DNA from: Anaerolinea sp.
GTDB lineage: Bacteria > Chloroflexota > Anaerolineae > JAAEKA01
Direction of reading: 5' to 3'
Assembly: GCA_014879765.1 (NCBI GenBank)
Contig: JACSRL010000388.1
Span: 1 to 11,538, forward strand
Length of the DNA: 11,538 nt
Positions within the stretch are counted from its first letter, which is position 1; every line of letters begins with the position of its first letter. Both the position numbers and the translations under genes were made by a program. This document shows positions 1 to 6,633 of the stretch, in pieces. The notes beneath the pieces are model-generated. The model had not been told where the DNA came from. It ran no database searches and saw only the letters and a program-made list of their open reading frames with translations.

Positions 1-1
1 G

Positions 2-160
2 CGCGACAACGGCACGACCGTGCGCAAGTACTACTACGCCGGAGCCGTCCGGGTCGCGATGCGCACCGGTGGCAACACGTTCTACTTGCTCAACGACCAT
101 CTGACCTCCACCGCCATCACGACCAACTCGAGTGGTGTGCGCCAGACCGAGCTGCGCTAG
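2..160 (+). CDS. C-terminal fragment of an RHS/YD-repeat core protein, 5' end outside window
   Basis: The open frame runs in from the left edge and ends at TAG 158-160, giving 52 residues. It reads KYYYAG followed by RVAMR and then LLNDHLTST, which matches the conserved start of the RHS-repeat-associated core (a YYYAG block, then a LLxDHLGST-like block). RHS proteins are large secreted or surface shells, often carrying a C-terminal toxin; this is family knowledge. In intact members the LLxDHLGST block is followed by a conserved stretch ending in a DPxGRF-type motif before the variable tip, and that part is missing here. The stop falls just after ELR, where a tyrosine is usual. The gene is therefore probably truncated or decayed, although a short silent cassette is possible. 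No toxin domain is visible. Confidence 0.6.
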   Translation, partial: RDNGTTVRKYYYAGAVRVAMRTGGNTFYLLNDHLTSTAITTNSSGVRQTELR

Positions 161-168
161 TGCGCAGC
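151..168 (+). repeat. Perfect 7-bp hairpin with the RHS stop codon in its loop
   Basis: The arms GCTGCGC (151-157) and GCGCAGC (162-168) are exact reverse complements. The four-base loop TAGT carries the TAG that ends the RHS fragment. There is no T-tract, so it is not a classical terminator. It marks the left edge of the 39-nt segment that appears to interrupt the RHS core. Confidence 0.6.
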
Positions 169-301
169 CTCCCGGGGGCCGCAGGCCGGAGTGGACTACG
201 CCTATGGCGGCACGCGCTATGCCGCCATAGGGCGGGACGATGGTGGCAGCCTCGCCGTACCGGACAAGAAGTTGATAGACGCGCGCGGCGCGATAAACTG
301 A
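161..301 (+). pseudogene. Possible decayed continuation of the RHS core
   Basis: Reading on in the same frame after the TAG, the sequence stays open to TGA 299-301. It contains a short stretch reading YAYGGTRYAA (about 194-223), which resembles the YxPYGGTRY segment that normally follows ELR in RHS cores. Bases 158-196 (39 nt, 13 codons, including the stop) would then be an in-frame insertion between ELR and this segment. After about base 230 no RHS similarity is recognisable. This is a reading by eye and rests on few residues. Confidence 0.3.
202..230. repeat. Perfect 10-bp inverted repeat between RHS remnant and convergent SnoaL gene
   Basis: The arms CTATGGCGGC (202-211) and GCCGCCATAG (221-230) pair perfectly around a 9-nt loop. 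It lies between two convergent reading frames and could stop transcription from either side, but no T-run follows on either strand, so intrinsic termination is doubtful. Confidence 0.55.
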
Positions 302-306
302 GCGAT

Positions 307-723
307 TTACAGATCCGGCAGCAGCCCCAGCCCGCGCAACATGCCGGCCACGTCCCAGATGGTCAGCGTCGCAACAACCTGGCCATCGCGCAGCACCAGG
401 CGATTGACGCCCCGCGTCTCCACCCGCCGGCCGCTGGCCGGGATGTTCAGAATCGGCCCCTGATGGGTGCCGCGCGCGGTCCAGAAGAGCGCCACGCGCG
501 CGCCGGTCACAATCACGTCGTCCGGTGTGATCTCCAGGTCGGGAAATGCCCGGTAGTAGGCCGCGAACATGCCCTGCACCCCCAGCCGGCCGCTGAGCGG
601 CTGGGCGATGGCCACATCCAGGATGTGACAGTCCTCGCTGTAGCCCTGGGCCACCAGCTCAGGATCGTGGGAATTCCACGTGGCTACCAGTTGAGTGATC
701 AATGCCAGAGTTTGTTGGGACAT
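307..723 (-). CDS. SnoaL-like / NTF2-fold polyketide-cyclase family protein
   Basis: The product is 138 residues, the usual length for SnoaL-like NTF2-fold proteins. The N-terminal helix (WNSHDPE, 16-22) is followed by GxxGVQGMFAAYYRAFPDLEI (48-65), the GTHQGP strand (85-90), SGRRVE (97-102), and RDGQV...WD (112-124). Asp124 aligns with the Asp that acts as general acid/base in SnoaL itself, but most such proteins have no known substrate. ATG at 723 is preferred to the upstream TTG at 738 because GGAG (731-734) sits 7 nt before it. The gene lies 92 bp downstream of the ATPase gene on the same strand, so it may be co-transcribed, but a weak promoter of its own is also visible. It is probably a soluble cytoplasmic protein; the actual reaction is unknown. 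Confidence 0.85.
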   Translation of the reverse strand: MSQQTLALITQLVATWNSHDPELVAQGYSEDCHILDVAIAQPLSGRLGVQGMFAAYYRAFPDLEITPDDVIVTGARVALFWTARGTHQGPILNIPASGRRVETRGVNRLVLRDGQVVATLTIWDVAGMLRGLGLLPDL

Positions 724-739
724 AGTCGGTCTCCACAAG

Positions 740-780
740 ACACGCTGATCTGCTTATAGGCCAGTGTAGCCCATGAATGC
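740..780 (-). promoter_or_regulatory. Weak candidate promoter for the SnoaL-like gene
   Basis: On the minus strand upstream of ATG 723 there are two weak -10 candidates. TACACT is preceded by ATGGGC and lies 17 nt from a TGGACG -35. TATAAG lies further downstream, at 753-758. Neither is convincing alone. The ATGGGCTA context is shared with the better promoter of the upstream ATPase gene. Confidence 0.25.
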
Positions 781-815
781 GCCGGCGTCCAGATCAAAAG
801 GCGCTCATTTCCTGC

Positions 816-2900
816 TCAGTTGTCGAAGCCGCCCAGCTCGATCTGCCAGAGTATTTCGCCGATGCGCGCCATGCCCGACTTCAGGTGGCGACGATAGGAG
901 CTGAACGGCACGTCCAACAGCTCGGCGGCCTGTTCCTGAGTGGCGGCCGGCTGGATGTAGGTGTGATAGACCGCGCGGCTGAACTTGTTTTCCTTGGGCG
1001 ACGCGCCCATTTGCTCGGTGGCATCCTTGAGCAGGCTGCGCAGCGCGGCGACCCGGCCAGCTTCGCCAATCTCGCGGCCGGCCCGTTCGCCGACCATGCG
1101 CGAGCGCAGCAGCGCATTGCCGCGCAGCACGTCCGGCCGGGTATAGTCGCGCAGAGCGTTCTCTACCAGCCCCATGAACTCAGCCTGGCTGAGCGCCGCC
1201 ACGGCCGGCATGGGCGACGGCCTGACCGCCTCAGGCGACGCGGCGATCTCGCGCTGGCCCAGCAGCTCCAGCCAGGCCAACGCCGGCGTCGCGCGCCAGT
1301 CGTGGCCGTAGACGCCGAACGACCGGCCGCCGACCTGGAAGTCGAGCTCTTCCATGCGCGCCAGGTCCGCATAGGCAAAGACCGGCTGCCAGAAGTGCGG
1401 ATCGGTGCAGGCGTAGAAGGTGTGGGCCAGGCCAGGTGTGAAGTAATGGCGCACCATGTTGATGAAAATCACGCTCTGGATCGGAGACACAGCCTGATGG
1501 GTGTCGGCGGCCAACCAGAAGCGGAAATAGGCGGCGGTTTCACCGCTGCGCAGCGGCGCGTTGCGGCGCAGGAAATCTGCCGCGGCAGCCATCGCCGGAT
1601 CCACCGCCAGGTCCTGCGGCGCGGCGCGCTCGATGGCCAGCGTAGCCATGAAGCCCGCCGCCAGATCTGCGCTGTCGCGGAATACGATAGCGCTTTCCGG
1701 CTGGCGCGCCAGCCAATAGCGCGCCAGTTCAGCCGACTCCAGCCCTTCATGGCGTTCCACCATGGCGACCAGCGTCTCCACATCGGAAGCGCGCAGCCGG
1801 TCGGGCACAGTGCGCCCGCTGGCCTGCCACTCGAAAAAGGGCCGCACGGCCGGATTGTCGCGGTGCAGGTAGACGAAATCGAACAAGGCCAGTTGTTGCT
1901 CGGCCCCGCGGCTTTCGTGCAGACGGCGGGTGTAGTGGACGCGCGCCCGGCGGTGCAGCTCGGCATACCAGCCGGGGTTGCGCCAGCGCAGGTCAACGGT
2001 CAGCGCCTCGCGCGCCACATCGTGCGGGAAAAGACCCCCTGGCCGCGTCTCGACAAAGGTCAGCTCGCGCAGCCACTGGAACAGATCGTGCGCGTCGGCC
2101 ACCGTCAACAGCTCGGCCAACAGTTCCTCGGTAGTCACCCGCACCAGCGCGCAGGCCTCCAGCGCGGCGCGATGGGCCGGTCCCGGCGCACGCTGCAAAA
2201 ACTGCTCCAGCAGCAACTTGACCACATCGGGCGCCTCCAGCGGCTTGAAGTGAAAGCCAGGGCGTTGATCGTAGAGATCGGCCACCAGCGACAGCGCCAG
2301 CGGGTAGCTGTGGGTGAAATCCAGCACGGCCGGCGCGTCCTCGGCCGGCACGTTGCGCTGGGCCAGGTAGCGGCGGCCCTCCTCCGGCGTCAGATTGCGC
2401 AGCGTCAGGCTGCGCATCAGCGACTGCCAGCCGGGATCGGCGCGCCAGGCAGGCGCGGGGGGCAGGCGTCCCGCCAGCACCGTCAACACCCGCTCAGGCA
2501 GTTGGGGCAGAAACTGGTCGCGCAGCCAGCCCTCCAGCGGCGCCAGCAGCTCGCAGGTGTCCACCAGCAGCAGGCCGCGGCCGCGTTGGGCGATGGCCTC
2601 GGCCGCGGGCTGGGCCGGGTCGCCGCCCAGCGCCTGCGCCAGGCTGGCCTGGAACGCGGCCGGCGTTGGCTCGAAATTGCGCGCATCCAGGCGCCAGACG
2701 GCCGCGCCGGCCTGCTCGGCCAACTGGCTGAACTGGCCCAGCAGGCTGGTCTTGCCCACGCCGCCGGGGCCATGCACCAAGAGCAGGTAGAAGGGCAGCT
2801 CGTCCGCGTCCAGCGCCGACTGAAAGAGGGCCAGCTCGGCGGCGCGGCCGATGAAGCGGTTGTGGCGGGCAGCGCTCAGGCGATCTGCAAGACGTGGCAT
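816..2900 (-). CDS. STAND-like AAA ATPase with C-terminal helix-turn-helix
   Basis: The product is 694 residues. An N-terminal FIGR box (16-19) precedes Walker A GPGGVGKT (44-51). Walker B is LLLVDTCE (110-117), followed by a sensor-like VLTVLAGR (138-145) and an LTPEEG segment, as in AAA_16/NACHT-like signalling ATPases. A central helical region of about 300 residues has no motif I can name. A segment near 520-533 (VGGRSFGVYGHDWR) recalls a family of Chloroflexota/Actinobacteria ATPases. The C-terminus (about 654-683) reads as a sigma-region-4-like HTH: EQAAELLDVPFSSYRRHL. The likely role is a nucleotide-switch transcription regulator or sensor; the ligand is unknown. ATG 2900 is chosen because GAGGTGA (2905-2911) sits 5 nt upstream; the GTG at 2909 would overlap that SD. 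The gene is divergent to the XPB operon. Confidence 0.85.
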   Translation of the reverse strand: MPRLADRLSAARHNRFIGRAAELALFQSALDADELPFYLLLVHGPGGVGKTSLLGQFSQLAEQAGAAVWRLDARNFEPTPAAFQASLAQALGGDPAQPAAEAIAQRGRGLLLVDTCELLAPLEGWLRDQFLPQLPERVLTVLAGRLPPAPAWRADPGWQSLMRSLTLRNLTPEEGRRYLAQRNVPAEDAPAVLDFTHSYPLALSLVADLYDQRPGFHFKPLEAPDVVKLLLEQFLQRAPGPAHRAALEACALVRVTTEELLAELLTVADAHDLFQWLRELTFVETRPGGLFPHDVAREALTVDLRWRNPGWYAELHRRARVHYTRRLHESRGAEQQLALFDFVYLHRDNPAVRPFFEWQASGRTVPDRLRASDVETLVAMVERHEGLESAELARYWLARQPESAIVFRDSADLAAGFMATLAIERAAPQDLAVDPAMAAAADFLRRNAPLRSGETAAYFRFWLAADTHQAVSPIQSVIFINMVRHYFTPGLAHTFYACTDPHFWQPVFAYADLARMEELDFQVGGRSFGVYGHDWRATPALAWLELLGQREIAASPEAVRPSPMPAVAALSQAEFMGLVENALRDYTRPDVLRGNALLRSRMVGERAGREIGEAGRVAALRSLLKDATEQMGASPKENKFSRAVYHTYIQPAATQEQAAELLDVPFSSYRRHLKSGMARIGEILWQIELGGFDN

Positions 2901-2952
2901 GGCGATCACCTCAAACCAAACCAGACATGGGACGAATGGGGGCAGCAGGCAG

Positions 2953-2980
2953 ATTATAGCCCATTTTTAAGATCGCGCAA
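2953..2980 (-). promoter_or_regulatory. Sigma70-type promoter of the ATPase gene
   Basis: On the minus strand TTGCGC (complement of 2975-2980) and a perfect TATAAT (complement of 2953-2958) are separated by 16 nt. Transcription would begin near 2946, leaving a leader of about 46 nt that carries the GAGGTGA ribosome site. The -10 is ideal and the -35 mediocre, which fits a controlled promoter. Confidence 0.6.
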
Positions 2981-2984
2981 TCGA

Positions 2985-2994
2985 CGTTGCAACG
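2985..2994. promoter_or_regulatory. Perfect palindrome between the two divergent -35 boxes (candidate operator)
   Basis: CGTTGCAACG is its own reverse complement. It fills most of the 15-nt gap between the ATPase -35 (2975-2980) and the XPB -35 (2996-3001), where one bound dimer could affect both promoters. A 10-bp palindrome can arise by chance; the placement is what makes it notable. Confidence 0.4.
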
Positions 2995-2995
2995 C

Positions 2996-3024
2996 TTGAC
3001 TTCAGTCGGGCATACCGGTATACT
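2996..3024 (+). promoter_or_regulatory. Strong sigma70-type promoter of the XPB operon
   Basis: TTGACT (2996-3001) and TATACT (3019-3024) each match the consensus at five of six positions and are separated by the optimal 17 nt. The start would fall near 3031, leaving a leader of about 14 nt before ATG 3045. The palindrome ATACCGGTAT (3012-3021) covers the end of the spacer and the start of the -10, so a repressor bound there would block the polymerase. Confidence 0.7.
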
Positions 3025-3044
3025 GTACCGTCGGAGTCGATCTT

Positions 3045-4838
3045 ATGCCTGTGAATCCCCTGAACCCCATGGTCGTGCAGAGCGACCACACCGTGCTGCT
3101 GGAGGTGAACAACCCCCAGTACGCCGAGGCGCGCGATGCGTTGGCGCGCTTTGCTGAGCTGGAGAAGAGCCCGGAGCACATCCACACCTACCGGCTTTCG
3201 CCGCTCTCCCTGTGGAACGCCGCGGCCAGCGGGCTGAACGCCGAAAGCATCGTCGAAAGCCTGACACGCTACAGCAAATACGACGTGCCCGGCAACATCC
3301 AGGCCGACGTGCGCGACTACGTCAGCCGCTTTGGCCGGCTCAAGCTGCGCGCCGGCGGCGCGGGGGAGCTGCTGCTCTCCTCCGACGATCCCCTGTTGAT
3401 GCTGGAGGTCACCCGCAATCGCAAGGTGCGCCAGTTCATTCGCGAGGAGATCGACCGGCGCACCGTGCGGGTGGACCCCGCGCTGCGCGGCCACATCAAG
3501 AAGGCGCTGGTCGATATCGGCTTCCCGGCCGAAGACCTGGCCGGCTATGTGGATGGCGCCGCGTTGCCGCTGCATCTGCTGGCCCTGATGCGCGCCAACG
3601 AGCAGCCCTTTGCCCTGCGCCATTACCAGCAGGACGCGGTGGAGATCTTTCACGCCCAGGGCACGGCGCGCGGCGGCTCCGGCGTGATCGTGCTGCCCTG
3701 CGGCGCGGGCAAGACTCTGGTGGGAATGGGGGTGATGGAGAAGTTGCAGACCAACACCCTGATCCTGACCACCAACACCGTGGCCGTGCGCCAGTGGATG
3801 AACGAGCTGCACGACAAGACCAGCCTCAACCCGGCCGAGATCGGCGAATACACCGGCGACGTCAAAGAGATCAGGCCGGTCACCGTCACCACCTACCAGA
3901 TTTTGACCTATCGCGAGCGGCGCAAGCGGGGCGCCAGCGGCGAAAACGGGTTCGACGAGTTCCTGGGCGATGGCGACGATCTGAGCCAGCCGCTCACGCC
4001 GGGCAGCTTCCCCCATTTCGGCCTTTTTCGTGAGCGCAACTGGGGGCTGGTGATCTACGACGAGGTGCATTTGCTGCCCGCGCCCGTCTTCCGCATGACG
4101 GCCGAGCTGCAGGCCCGCCGCCGGCTGGGCTTGACCGCCACCCTGGTGCGGGAGGATGGCAAAGAGGATCACGTCTTCGCCCTGATCGGCCCCAAGAAAT
4201 ACGACGTGCCCTGGAAGGACCTGGAGCGGCAGGGCTGGATCGCCACCGCCCACTGCCATGAGATCCGGCTGGACATGGCGCCGGGGCAGCGTCTGAGCTA
4301 TGCCATGGCTGGCGCCCGCGAGCAGTCGGTGTTGGCGGCCACCGATCCGGCCAAGCTGCCCGTGGTGGAGCAGCTCGTCGCCAAGCATCCTGACGACCAG
4401 GTGCTGGTGATCGGCACCTACCTGGACCAGCTCGAGGCCGCGGCCGCGCTGCTGGATGCGCCGCTGTTGACCGGCAAGACCCCCACCAAGGAGCGGCAGA
4501 AGCTCTATCAGCAGATGCGCGAGGGGACGCTGCGCCGGCTGGTGGTCTCCAAGGTGGCCAACTTCGCCGTGGACCTGCCCGATGTCAGCGTGGCCATCGA
4601 GATCAGCGGCACCTTTGGCTCGCGCCAGGAGGAGGCGCAGCGGCTGGGCCGTGTGCTGCGCCCCAAGCGCGACGGACGGCCGGCCCATTTCTACGCTATC
4701 GTCATGCGCGACACCAAGGATCAGGACTTCGGCGCCAAGCGGCAGATGTTTCTCACCGAGCAGGGCTACAAATACGAGATCCTCTACCGCGACGATCTGC
4801 CCAACTACGACCCGGAGCGTGACCATGCCGCCTGGTGA
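3045..4838 (+). CDS. XPB/Rad25-like superfamily 2 DNA helicase
   Basis: The product is 597 residues with the full bacterial XPB layout. The N-terminal XPB domain includes NPLNPMVVQSD and an EKSPEHIHTYRLSPLSLWNAA-type segment. Motif I is LPCGAGKT (217-224, Lys223), the DEAH-type box is DEVH (339-342), motif III is LTAT (363-366), directly followed by the XPB-specific RED triad (369-371). Motif VI is QRLGRVLRPK (532-541). The family is an ATP-driven 3'-5' helicase or dsDNA translocase: a TFIIH subunit in eukaryotes, linked to repair in archaea and bacteria. GGAG lies 8 nt before ATG 3045. The stop overlaps the next gene by 14 nt. No Bax1-type nuclease partner, as found in archaea, is present. 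Every motif I can see is intact, so the enzyme should be active. Confidence 0.95.
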   Translation: MPVNPLNPMVVQSDHTVLLEVNNPQYAEARDALARFAELEKSPEHIHTYRLSPLSLWNAAASGLNAESIVESLTRYSKYDVPGNIQADVRDYVSRFGRLKLRAGGAGELLLSSDDPLLMLEVTRNRKVRQFIREEIDRRTVRVDPALRGHIKKALVDIGFPAEDLAGYVDGAALPLHLLALMRANEQPFALRHYQQDAVEIFHAQGTARGGSGVIVLPCGAGKTLVGMGVMEKLQTNTLILTTNTVAVRQWMNELHDKTSLNPAEIGEYTGDVKEIRPVTVTTYQILTYRERRKRGASGENGFDEFLGDGDDLSQPLTPGSFPHFGLFRERNWGLVIYDEVHLLPAPVFRMTAELQARRRLGLTATLVREDGKEDHVFALIGPKKYDVPWKDLERQGWIATAHCHEIRLDMAPGQRLSYAMAGAREQSVLAATDPAKLPVVEQLVAKHPDDQVLVIGTYLDQLEAAAALLDAPLLTGKTPTKERQKLYQQMREGTLRRLVVSKVANFAVDLPDVSVAIEISGTFGSRQEEAQRLGRVLRPKRDGRPAHFYAIVMRDTKDQDFGAKRQMFLTEQGYKYEILYRDDLPNYDPERDHAAW

Positions 4839-6633
4839 CAGCCCACAGACCCCCGTCCGTCCGGTGGAGACGCCGTTGCTGAGCGAGCTGCAAGGATATC
4901 TGGAGGATACCACCGCGCAGACGTTGCGCCAGGTGGCGCGGCAGTGGGGCTGGCCGCTCAAGGGCACGGCCAAAGCCGATCTGGTCGACCAGATGTTGAA
5001 CTATCTGGCCGACGCGACGCGCATGGCCGAGGCGATCAAGACCCTGTCCGACGAGGATCTGGCCGTGTTATGCTGGTTGGCCGCGCTGGGAAACGGCAAC
5101 AGCAGCAGCAGGCAGGTGCGCGGCGCGTCGCTGGTGGGCAGCGGCATCCGCCTGGCGAAAAAAGTCATCGAGGCCTCGATCACCAGCCTGATTGAACGCG
5201 GGCTGCTCTTCTACAGCGAGTACCGGGGTATTCGTCTGCCAGATATCTATCGACAGTGGCTGCCGCTGCCGAACACCTCCAGGCTGCTGGTCGCCGCGCC
5301 CGACCGCGTGCAGCCCTCCGCCTGCCCCACCCTGGCGGCAGTGACCCGTCAAACGCAGCTCCTGGTGAGCGCAGTGACCGCAGAGCGACCGCTGGCGACG
5401 GTGCAGTCCCGCACGGGAGCCGGCAGCCTGAGCGGCCGAGCGCGCAAAGTCGACCCGCGGCGGCCGAGCCTGGTTGCCGTCGACACGCTGGCCCGTTGGG
5501 GCTTTGGCACAGCGGCCGAACAGAATCAGGCGCGCTTTCTGCTGGATCTGTTGGTCACCGCCAAGGTGCTGCGCCTCAGCGTTCGAGAGGATCGCACCTT
5601 GCTGGTCCCCGCTGACCCACCCGACCAGGCCTGGGAGGTCGCCACGGCTATCGAGCGGCTGGCGCGTCTGCGCCAGACCTATCTGATCCCGCCGCACGTG
5701 GCTGCGAACCGGATGCTTTCCTGGAGCGAGATGGACATGGTGTTTGGCCAGAATGAGGGCGACAATCTCGTGGCGGTCGGCGGCTATGCCTCGTCGGAGC
5801 AACTGGTGCAGCAGCTTCAGGTCGTGGGCATCTGGTTGTGCGGGCTGCTCGTCCATCTGCAGGCCGACGCGTGGGTTAGCTTCGATCAGTTCTGCCGGCT
5901 GGTCTATGAGACGCAGCGCAATCTGTTGGCTGCCAGCTCAGCCCTGATGGGTTGGAGTTGGACGGTGCAGGAGACCACGGCGGATCCCATGCAGATGCCC
6001 TACGAGACGTGGATGGAAAGCTACGGGCGCATCGTCGAGGCCTGGCTGACCGGACCGGCCAGTTGGCTGCTGCTGGTGCAGCTCAGCGAGGCCGGCGGCC
6101 GGCCGGTGGCTTTTCGCCGGCCGACGATGGTGGAGGCCGGCGAGGCGTATCAGGCGCCGCCCGGATCGCTGCGTTTCATGGCCGACGGCACGATCGGGCT
6201 GACCAACGACTGGCGCGCCAACGAGCTGCGCCGCCTGCTGCGTTTCATCAGCGTCGAGGCGGCGCGCGACGCCTCGACAACGCTGTTGCGTCTGGACAAC
6301 AGCGTCTTTCGCAGCGCCTTGCAGGCCGGCCAGGATGTGGCCAGCCTGGGCGCAGCCTTCGCAGCCGCCGGCTTCCCCCTCTCCCCAGCGGTGCAGGAGA
6401 CGCTGCAAACCTGGCAGGACCGCGCCGGCCGCTACCAGCTTTATGAGCAGATGACCGTGCTGGAGTTCGGCGAGGATGTGCTGCCGGAGGAGCTGCGCGC
6501 CATCAGCCGGCTGACCGGCGCTGAATACTACCAGCCCGCGCCGCGCTGCCTGGTCTTCCCCGACCCTCAGGTGATGCTCGGCCTGGTCGATGAGCTGCGC
6601 CGGCGCGGCTACACGCCACAGGTGCTGTCATGA
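4825..6633 (+). CDS. Helicase-associated protein A (XPB/Ssl2-type C-terminal domain)
   Basis: The product is 602 residues from ATG 4825, chosen because GGAG sits 7 nt upstream and the start overlaps the XPB stop; the frame is open further upstream but inside the helicase gene. Residues 30-60 look like an SAP-like DNA-binding motif (LRQVARQWGW, then KGTAKADLVDQML), followed by a helical LSDEDLAVLCWL segment. The middle has winged-helix character, for example WVSFDQFCRLVYETQRNLL. Residues from about 448 to the end match the XPB-associated module also seen in the next gene: an LRFMADGTIGL strand, then VFRSALQAGQDV, and a final LVDELRRRGYTPQVL. No catalytic motif is visible. It is inferred to be a DNA-binding or scaffold partner of the helicase. 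Actinobacteria are known to place a similar protein beside their XPB gene. Confidence 0.8.
   Translation: MPPGDSPQTPVRPVETPLLSELQGYLEDTTAQTLRQVARQWGWPLKGTAKADLVDQMLNYLADATRMAEAIKTLSDEDLAVLCWLAALGNGNSSSRQVRGASLVGSGIRLAKKVIEASITSLIERGLLFYSEYRGIRLPDIYRQWLPLPNTSRLLVAAPDRVQPSACPTLAAVTRQTQLLVSAVTAERPLATVQSRTGAGSLSGRARKVDPRRPSLVAVDTLARWGFGTAAEQNQARFLLDLLVTAKVLRLSVREDRTLLVPADPPDQAWEVATAIERLARLRQTYLIPPHVAANRMLSWSEMDMVFGQNEGDNLVAVGGYASSEQLVQQLQVVGIWLCGLLVHLQADAWVSFDQFCRLVYETQRNLLAASSALMGWSWTVQETTADPMQMPYETWMESYGRIVEAWLTGPASWLLLVQLSEAGGRPVAFRRPTMVEAGEAYQAPPGSLRFMADGTIGLTNDWRANELRRLLRFISVEAARDASTTLLRLDNSVFRSALQAGQDVASLGAAFAAAGFPLSPAVQETLQTWQDRAGRYQLYEQMTVLEFGEDVLPEELRAISRLTGAEYYQPAPRCLVFPDPQVMLGLVDELRRRGYTPQVLS

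Noticed and set aside
160..759. 199-residue plus-strand frame over the SnoaL-like gene
   Set aside because: It is antisense to a well-matched NTF2-fold gene with its own SD, and its Arg/Gln-rich composition is typical of a shadow.
777..2999. 740-residue open frame opposite the ATPase gene
   Set aside because: Its composition (Arg, Gln, His, Gly) is that of a reverse-strand shadow in GC-rich DNA, it has no domain motifs, and the opposite strand encodes clear Walker motifs.
4582..4824. Upstream extension of helicase-associated protein A
   Set aside because: It lies wholly inside the XPB gene in another frame, and ATG 4825 has a good SD and the stop/start overlap of coupled genes.
2967..4973. 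668-residue open frame opposite the XPB gene
   Set aside because: It is antisense to a helicase with every motif intact, spans the divergent promoters, and shows no recognisable motif.
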